Origin: an uncultured Victivallales bacterium
Lineage (GTDB): Bacteria; Verrucomicrobiota; Lentisphaeria; Victivallales; UBA1829
Length of the DNA: 34,805 nucleotides
Reading direction: 5' to 3'
NCBI GenBank assembly: GCA_944389445.1
Contig: CALXMJ010000129.1
Location: 1-34,805, forward strand
The stretch's first letter is position 1, and each line of letters begins with the position of its first letter. The notes under the pieces were generated by a model. That model was given only the letters and a program-made list of their open reading frames with translations, was not told the origin of the DNA and did not search any database. Shown one piece after another: positions 1 through 7,523 of this stretch. Both the position numbers and the translations under genes were made by a program.

Positions 1-1310
1 CCATGGACCTGAATCTGACACCGTTTGCATCGCAGGTGATGCCGAACACGCTCGGAAATCTGCTCGGAGATTCGAAGTTCCGGAAGGATGTCCGGTTCGC
101 CGCGTATATCCGGACGTACATTTTTGAAGACGGACGGAAACGTCCGGTCGCCGCGGTCTGGTGCCATCTTCCGGCGCTGGACGAGGGCAGACAGGATGCG
201 CCTGTCGCAGAAGCCGATTTCGGCACCTCTCTGGAATCGGTCATCGACCTCATGAACAACGAGCGCGCTTTCACGCCAGGCAAAGTGAAATTCGCGGTCA
301 CCTCCTTCCCGCTCTTCTTCCGCGGAAAGCCCGGAACGCTTGCACAGATGGTCAAGGCGTTTGAAAATGCGGCAATTCTCTCCGGAGAAGGGGTTTCGCC
401 GCTGATCGTCACGGCCAATCCCGCATCCCCGGAGAAAGTGGTTCTGACGGTCAAAAATCTTCTTTCCACGCCGTTTGAAGGAACGATCGGCGCAACCGGA
501 GTCAAAATTGCCGGAGCCGCGACGGAACGTATCTTCCTCGCCTTTCCGCGCGCTCTCGCCGCCGATCGGATCACGGAAGAAAAACTGCCCGTCCGGACCA
601 GGGGGAAAAACGGCGGAAACATTGCGGTCGATCTCAGTTTCCGCGCTTCGCTCTGCAAACGGGTCCCGGATTCCGCAACGCTGGAACTGATCGACTGGAA
701 AAACATTCCCGGCGTCCGCCTTGCCGACGCCAAAGGGAAACCGTCACTCACATCCGGGCTCTACCGCACGGCGTGGAATCGGAAAGGATTCTTCCTCCGC
801 GTGGAAATCAAGGACAGGCACTTTTCGCACATTGAATTTCCGAAAACCGCAAATCGCTGGGCAAACGACGCGCTCCAAGTCTATTTCGACACCTACGCCG
901 ACGCCCGTTTTAAGCAGTCAATCGGCTACGATGAGAACGACTACGATTATATGATTCTTCCGGATGGCGCCGGAAAAACCTGTTCCGTCTATCGTCACCG
1001 GATGGTCGACTGGCAGCTCGGACTCGGCACCTCGCAGGAAAAGGCCGGAACTTTCGCAAGCGATATCCCGACCCGCTTCACAAGAACTTCCGACGGTTAT
1101 GTTTATGAGATCTTCTTCCCCGCAAAACATATCCTGCCGATTCAGCTGAAAGAGGGATACGCCTTCGGCTTCGGCGTCTACGTTCCGAACGCGGACAATC
1201 CGCAGGAAAAGAGCTATAAACGCGTTCTTTCCGCCCTCACCAACGCGAAAGGAGAAACCGACTGCTACAACAAGCCTCATCTTTGGCCGGCCCTTCTGCT
1301 TTGGAAATAA
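1..1310 (+). CDS. C-terminal part of a large protein with a CBM9-like carbohydrate-binding domain (5' truncated)
   Basis: The reading frame is open from the first bases of the window, so the ATG at position 3 is probably internal and the gene begins upstream. 435 residues are visible from that ATG. From about residue 225 to the end the pattern fits a CBM9-like/DOMON-type beta-sandwich: a W-K-N-I-P motif, then LYRTAW, GFFLRVEIKD, a WANDALQVYFD segment and a final YEIFFPAKHI strand. Such domains bind sugars and sit at the C-terminus of many secreted glycosidases. The first 220 residues look like beta-rich linker or accessory domains, and I cannot name them. A small secreted carbohydrate-binding-like gene follows after 43 bp on the same strand, suggesting one transcription unit. 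No catalytic domain is visible in the window. Confidence 0.75.
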   Translation, partial: MDLNLTPFASQVMPNTLGNLLGDSKFRKDVRFAAYIRTYIFEDGRKRPVAAVWCHLPALDEGRQDAPVAEADFGTSLESVIDLMNNERAFTPGKVKFAVTSFPLFFRGKPGTLAQMVKAFENAAILSGEGVSPLIVTANPASPEKVVLTVKNLLSTPFEGTIGATGVKIAGAATERIFLAFPRALAADRITEEKLPVRTRGKNGGNIAVDLSFRASLCKRVPDSATLELIDWKNIPGVRLADAKGKPSLTSGLYRTAWNRKGFFLRVEIKDRHFSHIEFPKTANRWANDALQVYFDTYADARFKQSIGYDENDYDYMILPDGAGKTCSVYRHRMVDWQLGLGTSQEKAGTFASDIPTRFTRTSDGYVYEIFFPAKHILPIQLKEGYAFGFGVYVPNADNPQEKSYKRVLSALTNAKGETDCYNKPHLWPALLLWK

Positions 1311-1353
1311 CTCCATGGCAGTCAACCAATAACAGAAACAGGAGAAAAACAAT

Positions 1354-1893
1354 ATGGAAAAAATGCTCTTATGTGCGGCAGCCCTCTGTGCCGCAGGACT
1401 CCTCTCCGCCGCCGAATTCCGCATCGACATCGGGGGAGAACGTTCCAAAGTGGAACTGGAAATCAAGGAATGCTCGGAAAAAATCCGCGCTTCCAGCGCC
1501 GGATGGCTGAACGAACGGAAAAACCAGCGACTCCTTTTTATCGGTGCCGCTTCCGATCAATGGGAAACAAAAAGCATCTCCTTTGTTCCGAAATCGAACG
1601 GGAATGTCAATCTCTGCCTGATGGGAACCATCAATAAACCCGGTGCGCCTCACCTTGCCTATGACAACATCAAAGTCAACGGAAAACTCGTGAAGAACGG
1701 CAGTTTTGAAGAGGGATCCGGAGACAAAATCGCAAACTGGAGCGGATGGGGAAAGGCTCAGCGCATTGCAGGCGGCGCCGCGGACGGCAATCAGTATGTC
1801 CTTGCGAATCACGTTGATGCGCTTGTTCAGTCAATCCCGGTCAAAGCCGGAGAAAAAGTCACCGTCACCTTCCAGGTTAAAAACGGAAAATGA
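1354..1893 (+). CDS. small secreted CBM4/9-like protein
   Basis: 179 residues with a clear N-terminal signal peptide: a short basic start, a Leu/Ala-rich core and an Ala-Glu junction near residue 20. The rest resembles a single beta-sandwich of the CBM4/9 kind. The recurrent motif NGSFEEGSGDKIANWSGWG near residues 115-135 is the usual 'NGsFE..... W..w' signature of this fold. An AGGAG ribosome-binding site lies about 9 bases before the ATG. It probably acts in the periplasm or outside the cell as a carbohydrate-binding partner of the upstream protein. No catalytic residues can be recognised. The fold is judged from one motif only, so the ligand is unknown. Confidence 0.7.
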   Translation: MEKMLLCAAALCAAGLLSAAEFRIDIGGERSKVELEIKECSEKIRASSAGWLNERKNQRLLFIGAASDQWETKSISFVPKSNGNVNLCLMGTINKPGAPHLAYDNIKVNGKLVKNGSFEEGSGDKIANWSGWGKAQRIAGGAADGNQYVLANHVDALVQSIPVKAGEKVTVTFQVKNGK

Positions 1894-1900
1894 ATTCTGC

Positions 1901-1931
1901 GGGGAAAATGGATGTAATATCCGTTTTTCCC
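1901..1931 (+). terminator. probable terminator hairpin after the secreted protein gene
   Basis: GGGGAAAATGGAT pairs with ATCCGTTTTTCCC across a 5-nt loop (1914-1918). The stem has about 12 pairs with one G-T wobble and a one-base bulge. It begins 7 bp after the stop at 1893. There is no long T tract after it, so a structural or attenuating role is also possible. Confidence 0.45.
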
Positions 1932-1955
1932 TGAAAAAGCAGGGAGAGAGAACAG

Positions 1956-1992
1956 CGGCATTTCCGGGAATCACTGTTTTCCGGAAATGCCG
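1956..1992. terminator. 12-bp perfect inverted repeat across the 3' end of the minus-strand gene
   Basis: CGGCATTTCCGG (1956-1967) and CCGGAAATGCCG (1981-1992) form a perfect 12-bp stem with a 13-nt loop. The loop holds the stop codon of the minus-strand gene ending at 1971, and the right arm lies inside its last codons. Together with the neighbouring hairpin at 1901-1931 it separates two convergent genes. It could terminate transcription or protect the mRNA end. Confidence 0.45.
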
Positions 1993-2621
1993 GATCTGCG
2001 CACTTCATGCCGAAATGCCGGATGGTTTTCCAGCCGGTCCTGAAGAATTACATCATCCGCATGGACAGGCGGCGTATAGAGATAACCGCAGTGTTCCGGA
2101 GTCAGGGGTTCATCCAGCGGAACCGGGGTGCGGGTTCCGTCGCCGGGACAGAGCAGAAGAAAGGGATCGGAGAGAAAGCCGGTTTTCCGGAGCAGGTCCA
2201 GCCCTTTTTCCTCCGGAAACGGCGGCATGGTTCCGTAACGCTGCTCATACGCGGTCAGCGCAGTCATGATCTGTGCAAGATTCGCCACACAGGTGGAACG
2301 TCTGGCCCGCTCCGTAACCTGTCCCATCGAAGGCATAAACGCTCCCATGACGGCAATATCCAGAAGAATCAGAATCAGCGAAATCCCGAAACGATTCGTC
2401 TCCTTGCCATGCGTCCGGACAAATCGGGAAAGCCACAAATAAAAGCAGGAGACAAAACAGAGAAGAGTCAGGGGAATCAGATACGGCATGATATCGTAAT
2501 TCTGCGGAAGGCCCGCATTTTCAAGCACCGTTTCCGGAATGCAGGACCAGGCTGCAAACAGAATCATCATCGCTGTCTGAAAAAGCGCGGGAATCAGACA
2601 GGCGGAATGCTGGAATTTCAT
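1971..2621 (-). CDS. membrane protein with internal pseudopilin-like helix and DUF1559-like tail
   Basis: 216 residues from the ATG at 2621, which has AGGAG eight bases upstream; an earlier in-frame start at 2678 lacks such a site. There are three hydrophobic segments, near residues 8-26, 43-63 and 78-100. The third is followed by QVTERARRSTCVANLAQIMT, which closely matches the region after the helix in type II pseudopilin-like (DUF1559-type) proteins. The tail has the familiar YG.MPPFPEEKG pattern and an LLCPGD motif. The N-terminal prepilin peptidase site is missing, and two extra membrane segments precede the pilin-like helix. It is therefore probably an inner-membrane protein derived from or related to that family, function unknown. 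It is separated from the GH63-like gene by about 110 bp on the same strand. Confidence 0.6.
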   Translation of the reverse strand: MKFQHSACLIPALFQTAMMILFAAWSCIPETVLENAGLPQNYDIMPYLIPLTLLCFVSCFYLWLSRFVRTHGKETNRFGISLILILLDIAVMGAFMPSMGQVTERARRSTCVANLAQIMTALTAYEQRYGTMPPFPEEKGLDLLRKTGFLSDPFLLLCPGDGTRTPVPLDEPLTPEHCGYLYTPPVHADDVILQDRLENHPAFRHEVRRSGISGKQ

Positions 2622-2730
2622 GAAAAAATCTCCTGTTTTCCGAATAGTATAGCGCGTGTTTTCCGGAAAACAATCCATTCGGATAAAATCTTTTCGGAGT
2701 CTGTTCCCGTTCAGAAGAGAAGCCGGAGTC

Positions 2731-4335
2731 TCAGAGTTTTCCCGTGTGCAGTTTCCGGATCATATCAATGTAGAGACTTGCGCTCCAGCCGTAGTCATGG
2801 AACGACTGGTGATACGGCTCCGATGGAGAATTCTTGCCTTTCCGCATCAGTTCCGGCGGATCGCACTCCCCGCGGTCATCGTAGAACTCGAAGAATGTTC
2901 CGTATTTCAAATAGAATTTTTCCTCTTCCCGGACCGTTTCTTCCAGCAGTTCCCGCGCCTCATCTCTGCAGCCGCAGCGCTCAAGTCCGAACGCAATCAG
3001 CCAGTTGATGTTGATCCAGACCGGGCCGCGCCACATATCCTTCTGATAAAACGCACTGCATTTTCTGCTGATCGAAGGAACCCGGAACGGCGTTGCAAAT
3101 GTCTCCGGATCCTTCAGGTTGGCAACCAGCTTTCCCGTCTGCGCCCGCGACGGAGCCCCGCAGATCAGCGGCAGAAATCCGGAAGAAGCCGATATTCCCG
3201 TCAGTTTTCCCGAGGCAATATCGCGATCCATGTAAATGCGTTCCGCATCGTTCCAGAGCAATTCATTGATCTTCGCATTCAGTCTGATGTGATGCCTCCT
3301 CCATTTTTCCGCCTCTTCTTTCAGGGAGAGCCGTTCCGCGAATTCCGCCATGCACTCGCATTCGAGAGAAAGGAATGCGTTGAAATCAGGCGCATCCAGT
3401 TTTGTCGCAGAATCGAAGCGGGGAGAGTTGTCCATTCCGCTTTCGCCGCTGCGGCAGAGGGGATTTCCCTCTATCGCCCATTCCACAAGTCCCATGCCAT
3501 CCGCATCGCGGTGCGTCATGATCCACTCCAGATATCGTTTCAGGCGGGGATAGGAACGGCGCAGGAAGGTTTCGTCCATCCGCTCTTCCGTCAGAAGGCG
3601 GATCCCGAACGCCAGAACCGGCGGCTGTGTGATGTCGGAATGCCAGACCGGTGAGGTCATATGCGGAATCAGTCCATCCTCAAGCTGGGATTCCAGAACA
3701 GCGGTCAAGGTTTCTTTCGCCAGCTCCGGATCGAAATGCCGCAGGCCGATCGCGTGAAAGACGGAATCCCAGAGCCACATTGCCCGGTGCGGCCAGCGGT
3801 CGGGCGTTGTCCAGCGGCACGGAATCGCACGACAGGGAGAACAGATCTGCCCCTTCAGCTGGGAGTATGCTTTCGCCAGTGTTTTCAGCGAGGACTCCTT
3901 CTCAATCCCGAAGTCGGGAAGTTTCGCAAAAAAATCAACACGACGCCTGAACTCCGCGGAAAGCTCCAGGTCAATCAGTCCGGGGCGAAAATATTCCTTC
4001 ACTCCCAGCAGAGTCCGATTTCCTTTCCGGAGGATGGAAAAACAATCCGGCAGATCTTTGAATTCCGCCTTGCCTTCCAGAAGCAGATGGTGCGTGTCGG
4101 GCAGAAGGCCTGTCGAGCCGTTGATCCGGAAGCAGTCTGAGGAAAGGAAGCATGATTCCGGAATCCCGGGAGCAAAAATGATTTCCCCATTTTCCCCCGG
4201 CTGTTTGATCTGCATGGCGGCAGAGTCTTCCGTTCGGAGAATCAGTCCGTTTTCAAAATCCGTTTCCCCGTTGAGTCCGGAACAGGCAAGGAGCTGTCCT
4301 TTGCCCCAGCGGTCCAGAATATTTGTTGTTTTCAT
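2731..4335 (-). CDS. GH63-like alpha-glycosidase, (alpha/alpha)6 barrel
   Basis: 534 residues without a signal peptide, so probably cytoplasmic. The second half has the hallmarks of the GH63/GH37 clan (YgjK, mannosylglycerate hydrolase, trehalase): MWLWDSVFHAIGLRHFDP, then GLIPHM, then ESGMDNSPRFD with Asp302 as candidate acid. MWRGPVWININW, FFEFYDDRGE with Glu483 as candidate base, and HDYGWSA near the end follow. These inverting enzymes cleave alpha-linked gluco- or mannosides; the exact substrate cannot be read from sequence. The first 150 residues form a beta-rich domain typical of the family. A good sigma70-type promoter (4372-4400) precedes it, and the AraC gene diverges from it, so it is very likely that regulator's target. 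Confidence 0.82.
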   Translation of the reverse strand: MKTTNILDRWGKGQLLACSGLNGETDFENGLILRTEDSAAMQIKQPGENGEIIFAPGIPESCFLSSDCFRINGSTGLLPDTHHLLLEGKAEFKDLPDCFSILRKGNRTLLGVKEYFRPGLIDLELSAEFRRRVDFFAKLPDFGIEKESSLKTLAKAYSQLKGQICSPCRAIPCRWTTPDRWPHRAMWLWDSVFHAIGLRHFDPELAKETLTAVLESQLEDGLIPHMTSPVWHSDITQPPVLAFGIRLLTEERMDETFLRRSYPRLKRYLEWIMTHRDADGMGLVEWAIEGNPLCRSGESGMDNSPRFDSATKLDAPDFNAFLSLECECMAEFAERLSLKEEAEKWRRHHIRLNAKINELLWNDAERIYMDRDIASGKLTGISASSGFLPLICGAPSRAQTGKLVANLKDPETFATPFRVPSISRKCSAFYQKDMWRGPVWININWLIAFGLERCGCRDEARELLEETVREEEKFYLKYGTFFEFYDDRGECDPPELMRKGKNSPSEPYHQSFHDYGWSASLYIDMIRKLHTGKL

Positions 4336-4371
4336 TCAGAAATCCTTTTCAAGCAACTTTACATTTTATAA

Positions 4372-4400
4372 ATTATACTCCATTTCGACAGGAATGGCAA
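4372..4400 (-). promoter_or_regulatory. sigma70-type promoter of the GH63-like gene
   Basis: Read on the minus strand it is TTGCCA, a 17-nt spacer and TATAAT. The -10 ends 36 bases upstream of the ATG at 4335. The AraC-type direct repeats lie 25-57 bp upstream of the -35, which suits an activator site. Confidence 0.7.
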
Positions 4401-4424
4401 CAGGATGAAAATGAAGAAATATCA

Positions 4425-4457
4425 GGAATCCTGACAAAGTTATAGGGAATCCTGACA
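4425..4457. promoter_or_regulatory. two 12-bp direct repeats 21 bp apart, probable AraC-family operator
   Basis: GGAATCCTGACA occurs perfectly at 4425-4436 and again at 4446-4457. The centre-to-centre distance is exactly 21 bp, two helical turns, as in AraC half-site pairs. The first copy also contains the small palindrome CAGGAATCCTG. The pair lies between the promoters of the divergent GH63-like and AraC genes and is the natural binding site for the adjacent regulator. That assignment is inferred. Confidence 0.6.
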
Positions 4458-4545
4458 GCGGTCGGAAACGGAGAAAATCTGTCGGGTCCATTTTCAGACC
4501 ACGGATCGGAATCGGCATTATTTTCCTTCTTTTCCCGAATAATTC

Positions 4546-4574
4546 TTGCATTCCTCCGTTCTGCGGCATAAAGT
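4546..4574 (+). promoter_or_regulatory. promoter of the AraC-family regulator
   Basis: TTGCAT, 17-nt spacer, TAAAGT. The -10 ends immediately before the in-frame ATG at 4575. Transcription would then start downstream of that ATG, which argues for the later start at 4626. Confidence 0.45.
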
Positions 4575-4625
4575 ATGAGAAAACAAAACCAATCAGGATC
4601 TCCGGCGGAGAGAAGAACTCGCACG

Positions 4626-5525
4626 ATGAACGCTTCGGCAGGAAAAATCACAAATGTCCGATTCAAAAACAGGAACGGCTGCCGGCTGTACGGACAGAAT
4701 GTCGGAGATTTTCCGAAACATCATTTTTCCTATCTGATTTCTCCGATCCCGCCGGAAAACTGGGCGCTTCAGGTGAGTTTTGCCGGACCCGATGAAACCG
4801 TATCCGGTTTTTGGCGTGCCCGGGAGAATTCCGATCTTTTTTCCCTTGAGCTTATCCAGAGCGGAACCTATGAATTCACTCAGAATGAAAAAAAGTATGA
4901 TTGCGTTCCGGGAGATCTTTTTCTTGTTCAGCCGGGCGGGAATTCCTGCATGAGAACCACCAGCGGCTATTCCGTCAAGAAAACCGTTTCCATTGCGGGC
5001 ACTTCGCTGACAGCAATCCTGAACTCACTGAATCTCGCGCAGGTGGATGTGATCCGGAATGTCCCGGACCGGATAGAAGGGATCTTCGATACGATTTTTC
5101 AACTGATGGAAAAAAGACCGGAGCATTATCTTCATGATCTTTCGGTTCAGGCGTTTCACCTGCTGCTGGAACTTTCCGAACGCTGCGAGTCGCAGGAATA
5201 TCCGGAACTTCTCAACCGGATGCTTTCCTATCTGGAAGGGTGCTTCGGCTCTCCTATTACCATTGAACATCTCAGCCGCCGGTTCGGGGTCAGTTCAGGG
5301 ACGGTTTTCCGTCTTTTCCGTGATCATCTCAAGACCTCGCCGATCGACTACATCATCCGGCTGCGGATGAGACATGCGCGCTGTCTGCTTCTGGAAGAGA
5401 AATATTCCATTAAAGACATCGCCGACCGCGTCGGCTACCGGAACCAGCTGTATTTTTCAGGCGAGTTCCACCGGATTTGCGGGATGTCTCCCCGGGAGTT
5501 CCGGAAAAAGCACATCAACTATTGA
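4626..5525 (+). CDS. AraC-family transcriptional regulator with cupin-type sensor
   Basis: 299 residues from the ATG at 4626; an in-frame ATG at 4575 would add 17 residues but overlaps the promoter. The N-terminal half is a cupin-like sugar-sensing domain, including SGTYEFTQNEKKYDCVPGDL and LVQPGG near residues 80-105. The C-terminal ~100 residues are the paired helix-turn-helix. The first is ITIEHLSRRFGVSSGTVFRLF. The second is YSIKDIADRVGYRNQLYFSG, followed by the family signature FHRICGMSPREFRKK. It probably activates the divergent GH63-like gene in response to a sugar and may regulate itself. The SD is weak (GGAGAG 13 bases before the ATG), so the exact start is uncertain. Confidence 0.85.
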   Translation: MNASAGKITNVRFKNRNGCRLYGQNVGDFPKHHFSYLISPIPPENWALQVSFAGPDETVSGFWRARENSDLFSLELIQSGTYEFTQNEKKYDCVPGDLFLVQPGGNSCMRTTSGYSVKKTVSIAGTSLTAILNSLNLAQVDVIRNVPDRIEGIFDTIFQLMEKRPEHYLHDLSVQAFHLLLELSERCESQEYPELLNRMLSYLEGCFGSPITIEHLSRRFGVSSGTVFRLFRDHLKTSPIDYIIRLRMRHARCLLLEEKYSIKDIADRVGYRNQLYFSGEFHRICGMSPREFRKKHINY

Positions 5526-5560
5526 GATCCGCCTATTTCCGATCTGCCATGTTTCCGATT

Positions 5561-5577
5561 GGGAAAGCCGATTTCCC
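5561..5577 (+). terminator. possible terminator after the AraC gene
   Basis: GGGAAA, 5-nt loop, TTTCCC, about 35 bp after the AraC stop. A T-run begins only 10 bp later, so termination efficiency is doubtful. It separates the AraC gene from the large operon. Confidence 0.3.
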
Positions 5578-5627
5578 TTCATTGCCGTTTTTTCTGAAGA
5601 TTTTATTTTTCATACTCATTTTTTTGC

Positions 5628-5655
5628 TTGAAATCCTTTCTTTTCAGGATATTTT
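5628..5655 (+). promoter_or_regulatory. candidate promoter for the GTPase operon
   Basis: TTGAAA, 16-nt spacer, TATTTT, lying in an AT-rich leader (5578-5690) that contrasts with the GC-richer coding sequence. It is placed 42 bp before the ATG at 5697. Spacing is suboptimal and other -10 choices (TACTAA at 5656) exist. Confidence 0.3.
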
Positions 5656-5696
5656 TACTAAAAATTTTCAAAACAATTCGAAAGAGAGTTTCATTT

Positions 5697-7511
5697 ATGG
5701 CGGAATGGTATTACAAAAAAAACGGCGTTTCGGTCGGTCCGTTCAATGAGGATGATCTGCTTCTTCTGATCCGCCAGGGCCGCGTGAACGGGAACTCCAT
5801 TTTGCGGGACAGTTCCGAGTTCGTCTGGAAAACCGCATCCGATTTTCCGGAACTTGCACCTTATTTTCTGGAAACGGAAGAGGACTCCTCCGAGGTTGCA
5901 GCGGAAATCCTTTCGGTGGGCAATACGGATTTCAAGTTCTCCTGTCCGGTCTGTCATCAGAATTATACGGGGGCGATCGCGCTTTATGAAGGACAGAAAA
6001 TCATCTGCCGCCATTGTTCCGCGGAAATCCGGATTCCGACCGGAATCACTTCGCCGGAAGCCGTTCCGGAAATTCTGCCGGAAGAGATTCCCGAAGGAGA
6101 AATTCTCTGTCCGCACTGCTGGAAAACGTTTCCGCGACAGTATATCATGTATATCAGTACGCATCCTTCCCTGATTGGCGATCCCGTCTGCGGCGAGCAC
6201 GAGCAGACACGTTTTTTCCCGGTGGTATTCAACTCCATCGGGCAGCCTCTTGATTCCGAAGGGATGGTCTGTACCGATATGGCGTGCCCGCATTGCCATC
6301 TGCGTCTGCCGGCGAGTATTGTGGATCTGAATTCGCTCTATTTTTCCATTGTCGGAGCACCCGCCAGCGGGAAATCCTATTTTCTGACGGCATTCACCCA
6401 TATTCTGCGGAAAATTCTGCCGGAATCGTTCGGCTGTTCTTTTATGGATATTGATCCGCAGATGAATTCCATGTTGAATTCGTATGAGGAAATGCTGTTC
6501 ATGTCCGTTTCCAGGGACAGGTTTGTCGCATTGCCGAAGACTCAGCAGATCGGGGAAGGATTTTCCAACCAGATTTTCATGAACGGTATGGCGGTGGATC
6601 TTCCGAAACCATTCATTTTTGAGATGAAACCTCTGTTTTCCTCGGGAAAGGAAAAACACCTGAACGTGATTTTCTATGACAATGCGGGAGAACATTTTCA
6701 GCCGGGCAGCGATGTCGTCATGAATCCGGCAACTCAGCATCTGTCCCATTCCAACGGCATCATCTTCACTTTCGATCCCACTGCGGATGCCTCCATGCGC
6801 AGGGAGTGTGACCGGAACGATCCCCAGGTTGCGGAAGCCCTCAAAATCACAGACCAGAACGTCCTGCTCTGTGAAATGATCAGCCGTCTGCGCAGACATG
6901 CGAATCTCCGGACGGATGAACGCTATCCGGTTCCCTGTGTGGTGTGTGTCGCCAAACACGATGTCTGGAGTTCTCTTCTGGACAGGAATCTGCGTGAGCT
7001 GAATCCCGTCCGGACGAATCCCGACACTCTGGAAGGCACCCTTGATACCGATCTGATTCTGGATGTCTCCTTTGGCGTCCGGGAACTGCTTCTGAAGGCG
7101 AATCCGGCGATTGTCAATACAGCGGAATCCTTCTTTGAACATGTTGTATACATTCCGGTCAGCAATTTCGGAACTCTGGCGACGAAAAACGCCAATGGCG
7201 CCATCGGCATCATCCCGGAAAACATCCATCCGCTCTGGACGGAAGTTCCGTTCCTCTACCTGCTCTGCAAACTGGACCTGATTCAGAAAACAAAACCGTC
7301 TGCGTCCTCCCGTGTCCAGCCAATGCCAGGATGCAGAATCGTGGACAACATGCTCGTCTTCGAGCATCCGGAAACTCATCACCGGGTGATCCTTCCGCTG
7401 GAATATTGCGGGGCGTGTCTGACCATTGCGGGAAACCGCTATCGCCTCCCGGAAAACGAACAGGAAAAATTCGTAAAACGGAAAAACGGAAATGACAGTT
7501 TCTGGGATTGA
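5697..7511 (+). CDS. GYF_2/zinc-ribbon/TRAFAC-type GTPase (DO-GTPase2-like)
   Basis: 604 residues from the ATG at 5697, which has AGAGAG upstream. Residues 1-50 form a GYF_2 (DUF4339) domain (WYYKKNGVSVGPF), a peptide-binding module. A zinc ribbon follows (C83-C86, C104-C107) and then further cysteine pairs (C138/C141, C165, C192, C197/C200). The GTPase core has a P-loop at residues 220-227 (GAPASGKS), a G3-type DNAGE (D328..G331) after a hydrophobic strand, and a G4-like AKHD (419-422). This layout matches the DO-GTPase2 or 'TRAFAC clade GTPase' proteins that occur beside GAP1 genes. It has no membrane segment and should work in the cytoplasm as the nucleotide-dependent switch of the operon. 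The assignment to GTP rather than ATP rests on the AKxD motif. Confidence 0.8.
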   Translation: MAEWYYKKNGVSVGPFNEDDLLLLIRQGRVNGNSILRDSSEFVWKTASDFPELAPYFLETEEDSSEVAAEILSVGNTDFKFSCPVCHQNYTGAIALYEGQKIICRHCSAEIRIPTGITSPEAVPEILPEEIPEGEILCPHCWKTFPRQYIMYISTHPSLIGDPVCGEHEQTRFFPVVFNSIGQPLDSEGMVCTDMACPHCHLRLPASIVDLNSLYFSIVGAPASGKSYFLTAFTHILRKILPESFGCSFMDIDPQMNSMLNSYEEMLFMSVSRDRFVALPKTQQIGEGFSNQIFMNGMAVDLPKPFIFEMKPLFSSGKEKHLNVIFYDNAGEHFQPGSDVVMNPATQHLSHSNGIIFTFDPTADASMRRECDRNDPQVAEALKITDQNVLLCEMISRLRRHANLRTDERYPVPCVVCVAKHDVWSSLLDRNLRELNPVRTNPDTLEGTLDTDLILDVSFGVRELLLKANPAIVNTAESFFEHVVYIPVSNFGTLATKNANGAIGIIPENIHPLWTEVPFLYLLCKLDLIQKTKPSASSRVQPMPGCRIVDNMLVFEHPETHHRVILPLEYCGACLTIAGNRYRLPENEQEKFVKRKNGNDSFWD

Positions 7512-7523
7512 GGAAATGTGCAG

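Noticed and set aside
4575-4625. Earlier ATG start for the first AraC gene
   Set aside because: It sits directly at the end of a -10 box and lacks a ribosome-binding site; the start at 4626 is preferred.
5628-5696. Earlier start for the GTPase gene adding 23 residues
   Set aside because: The added residues come from the AT-rich leader; the GYF domain begins right at the later ATG, which also has an AGAGAG site.
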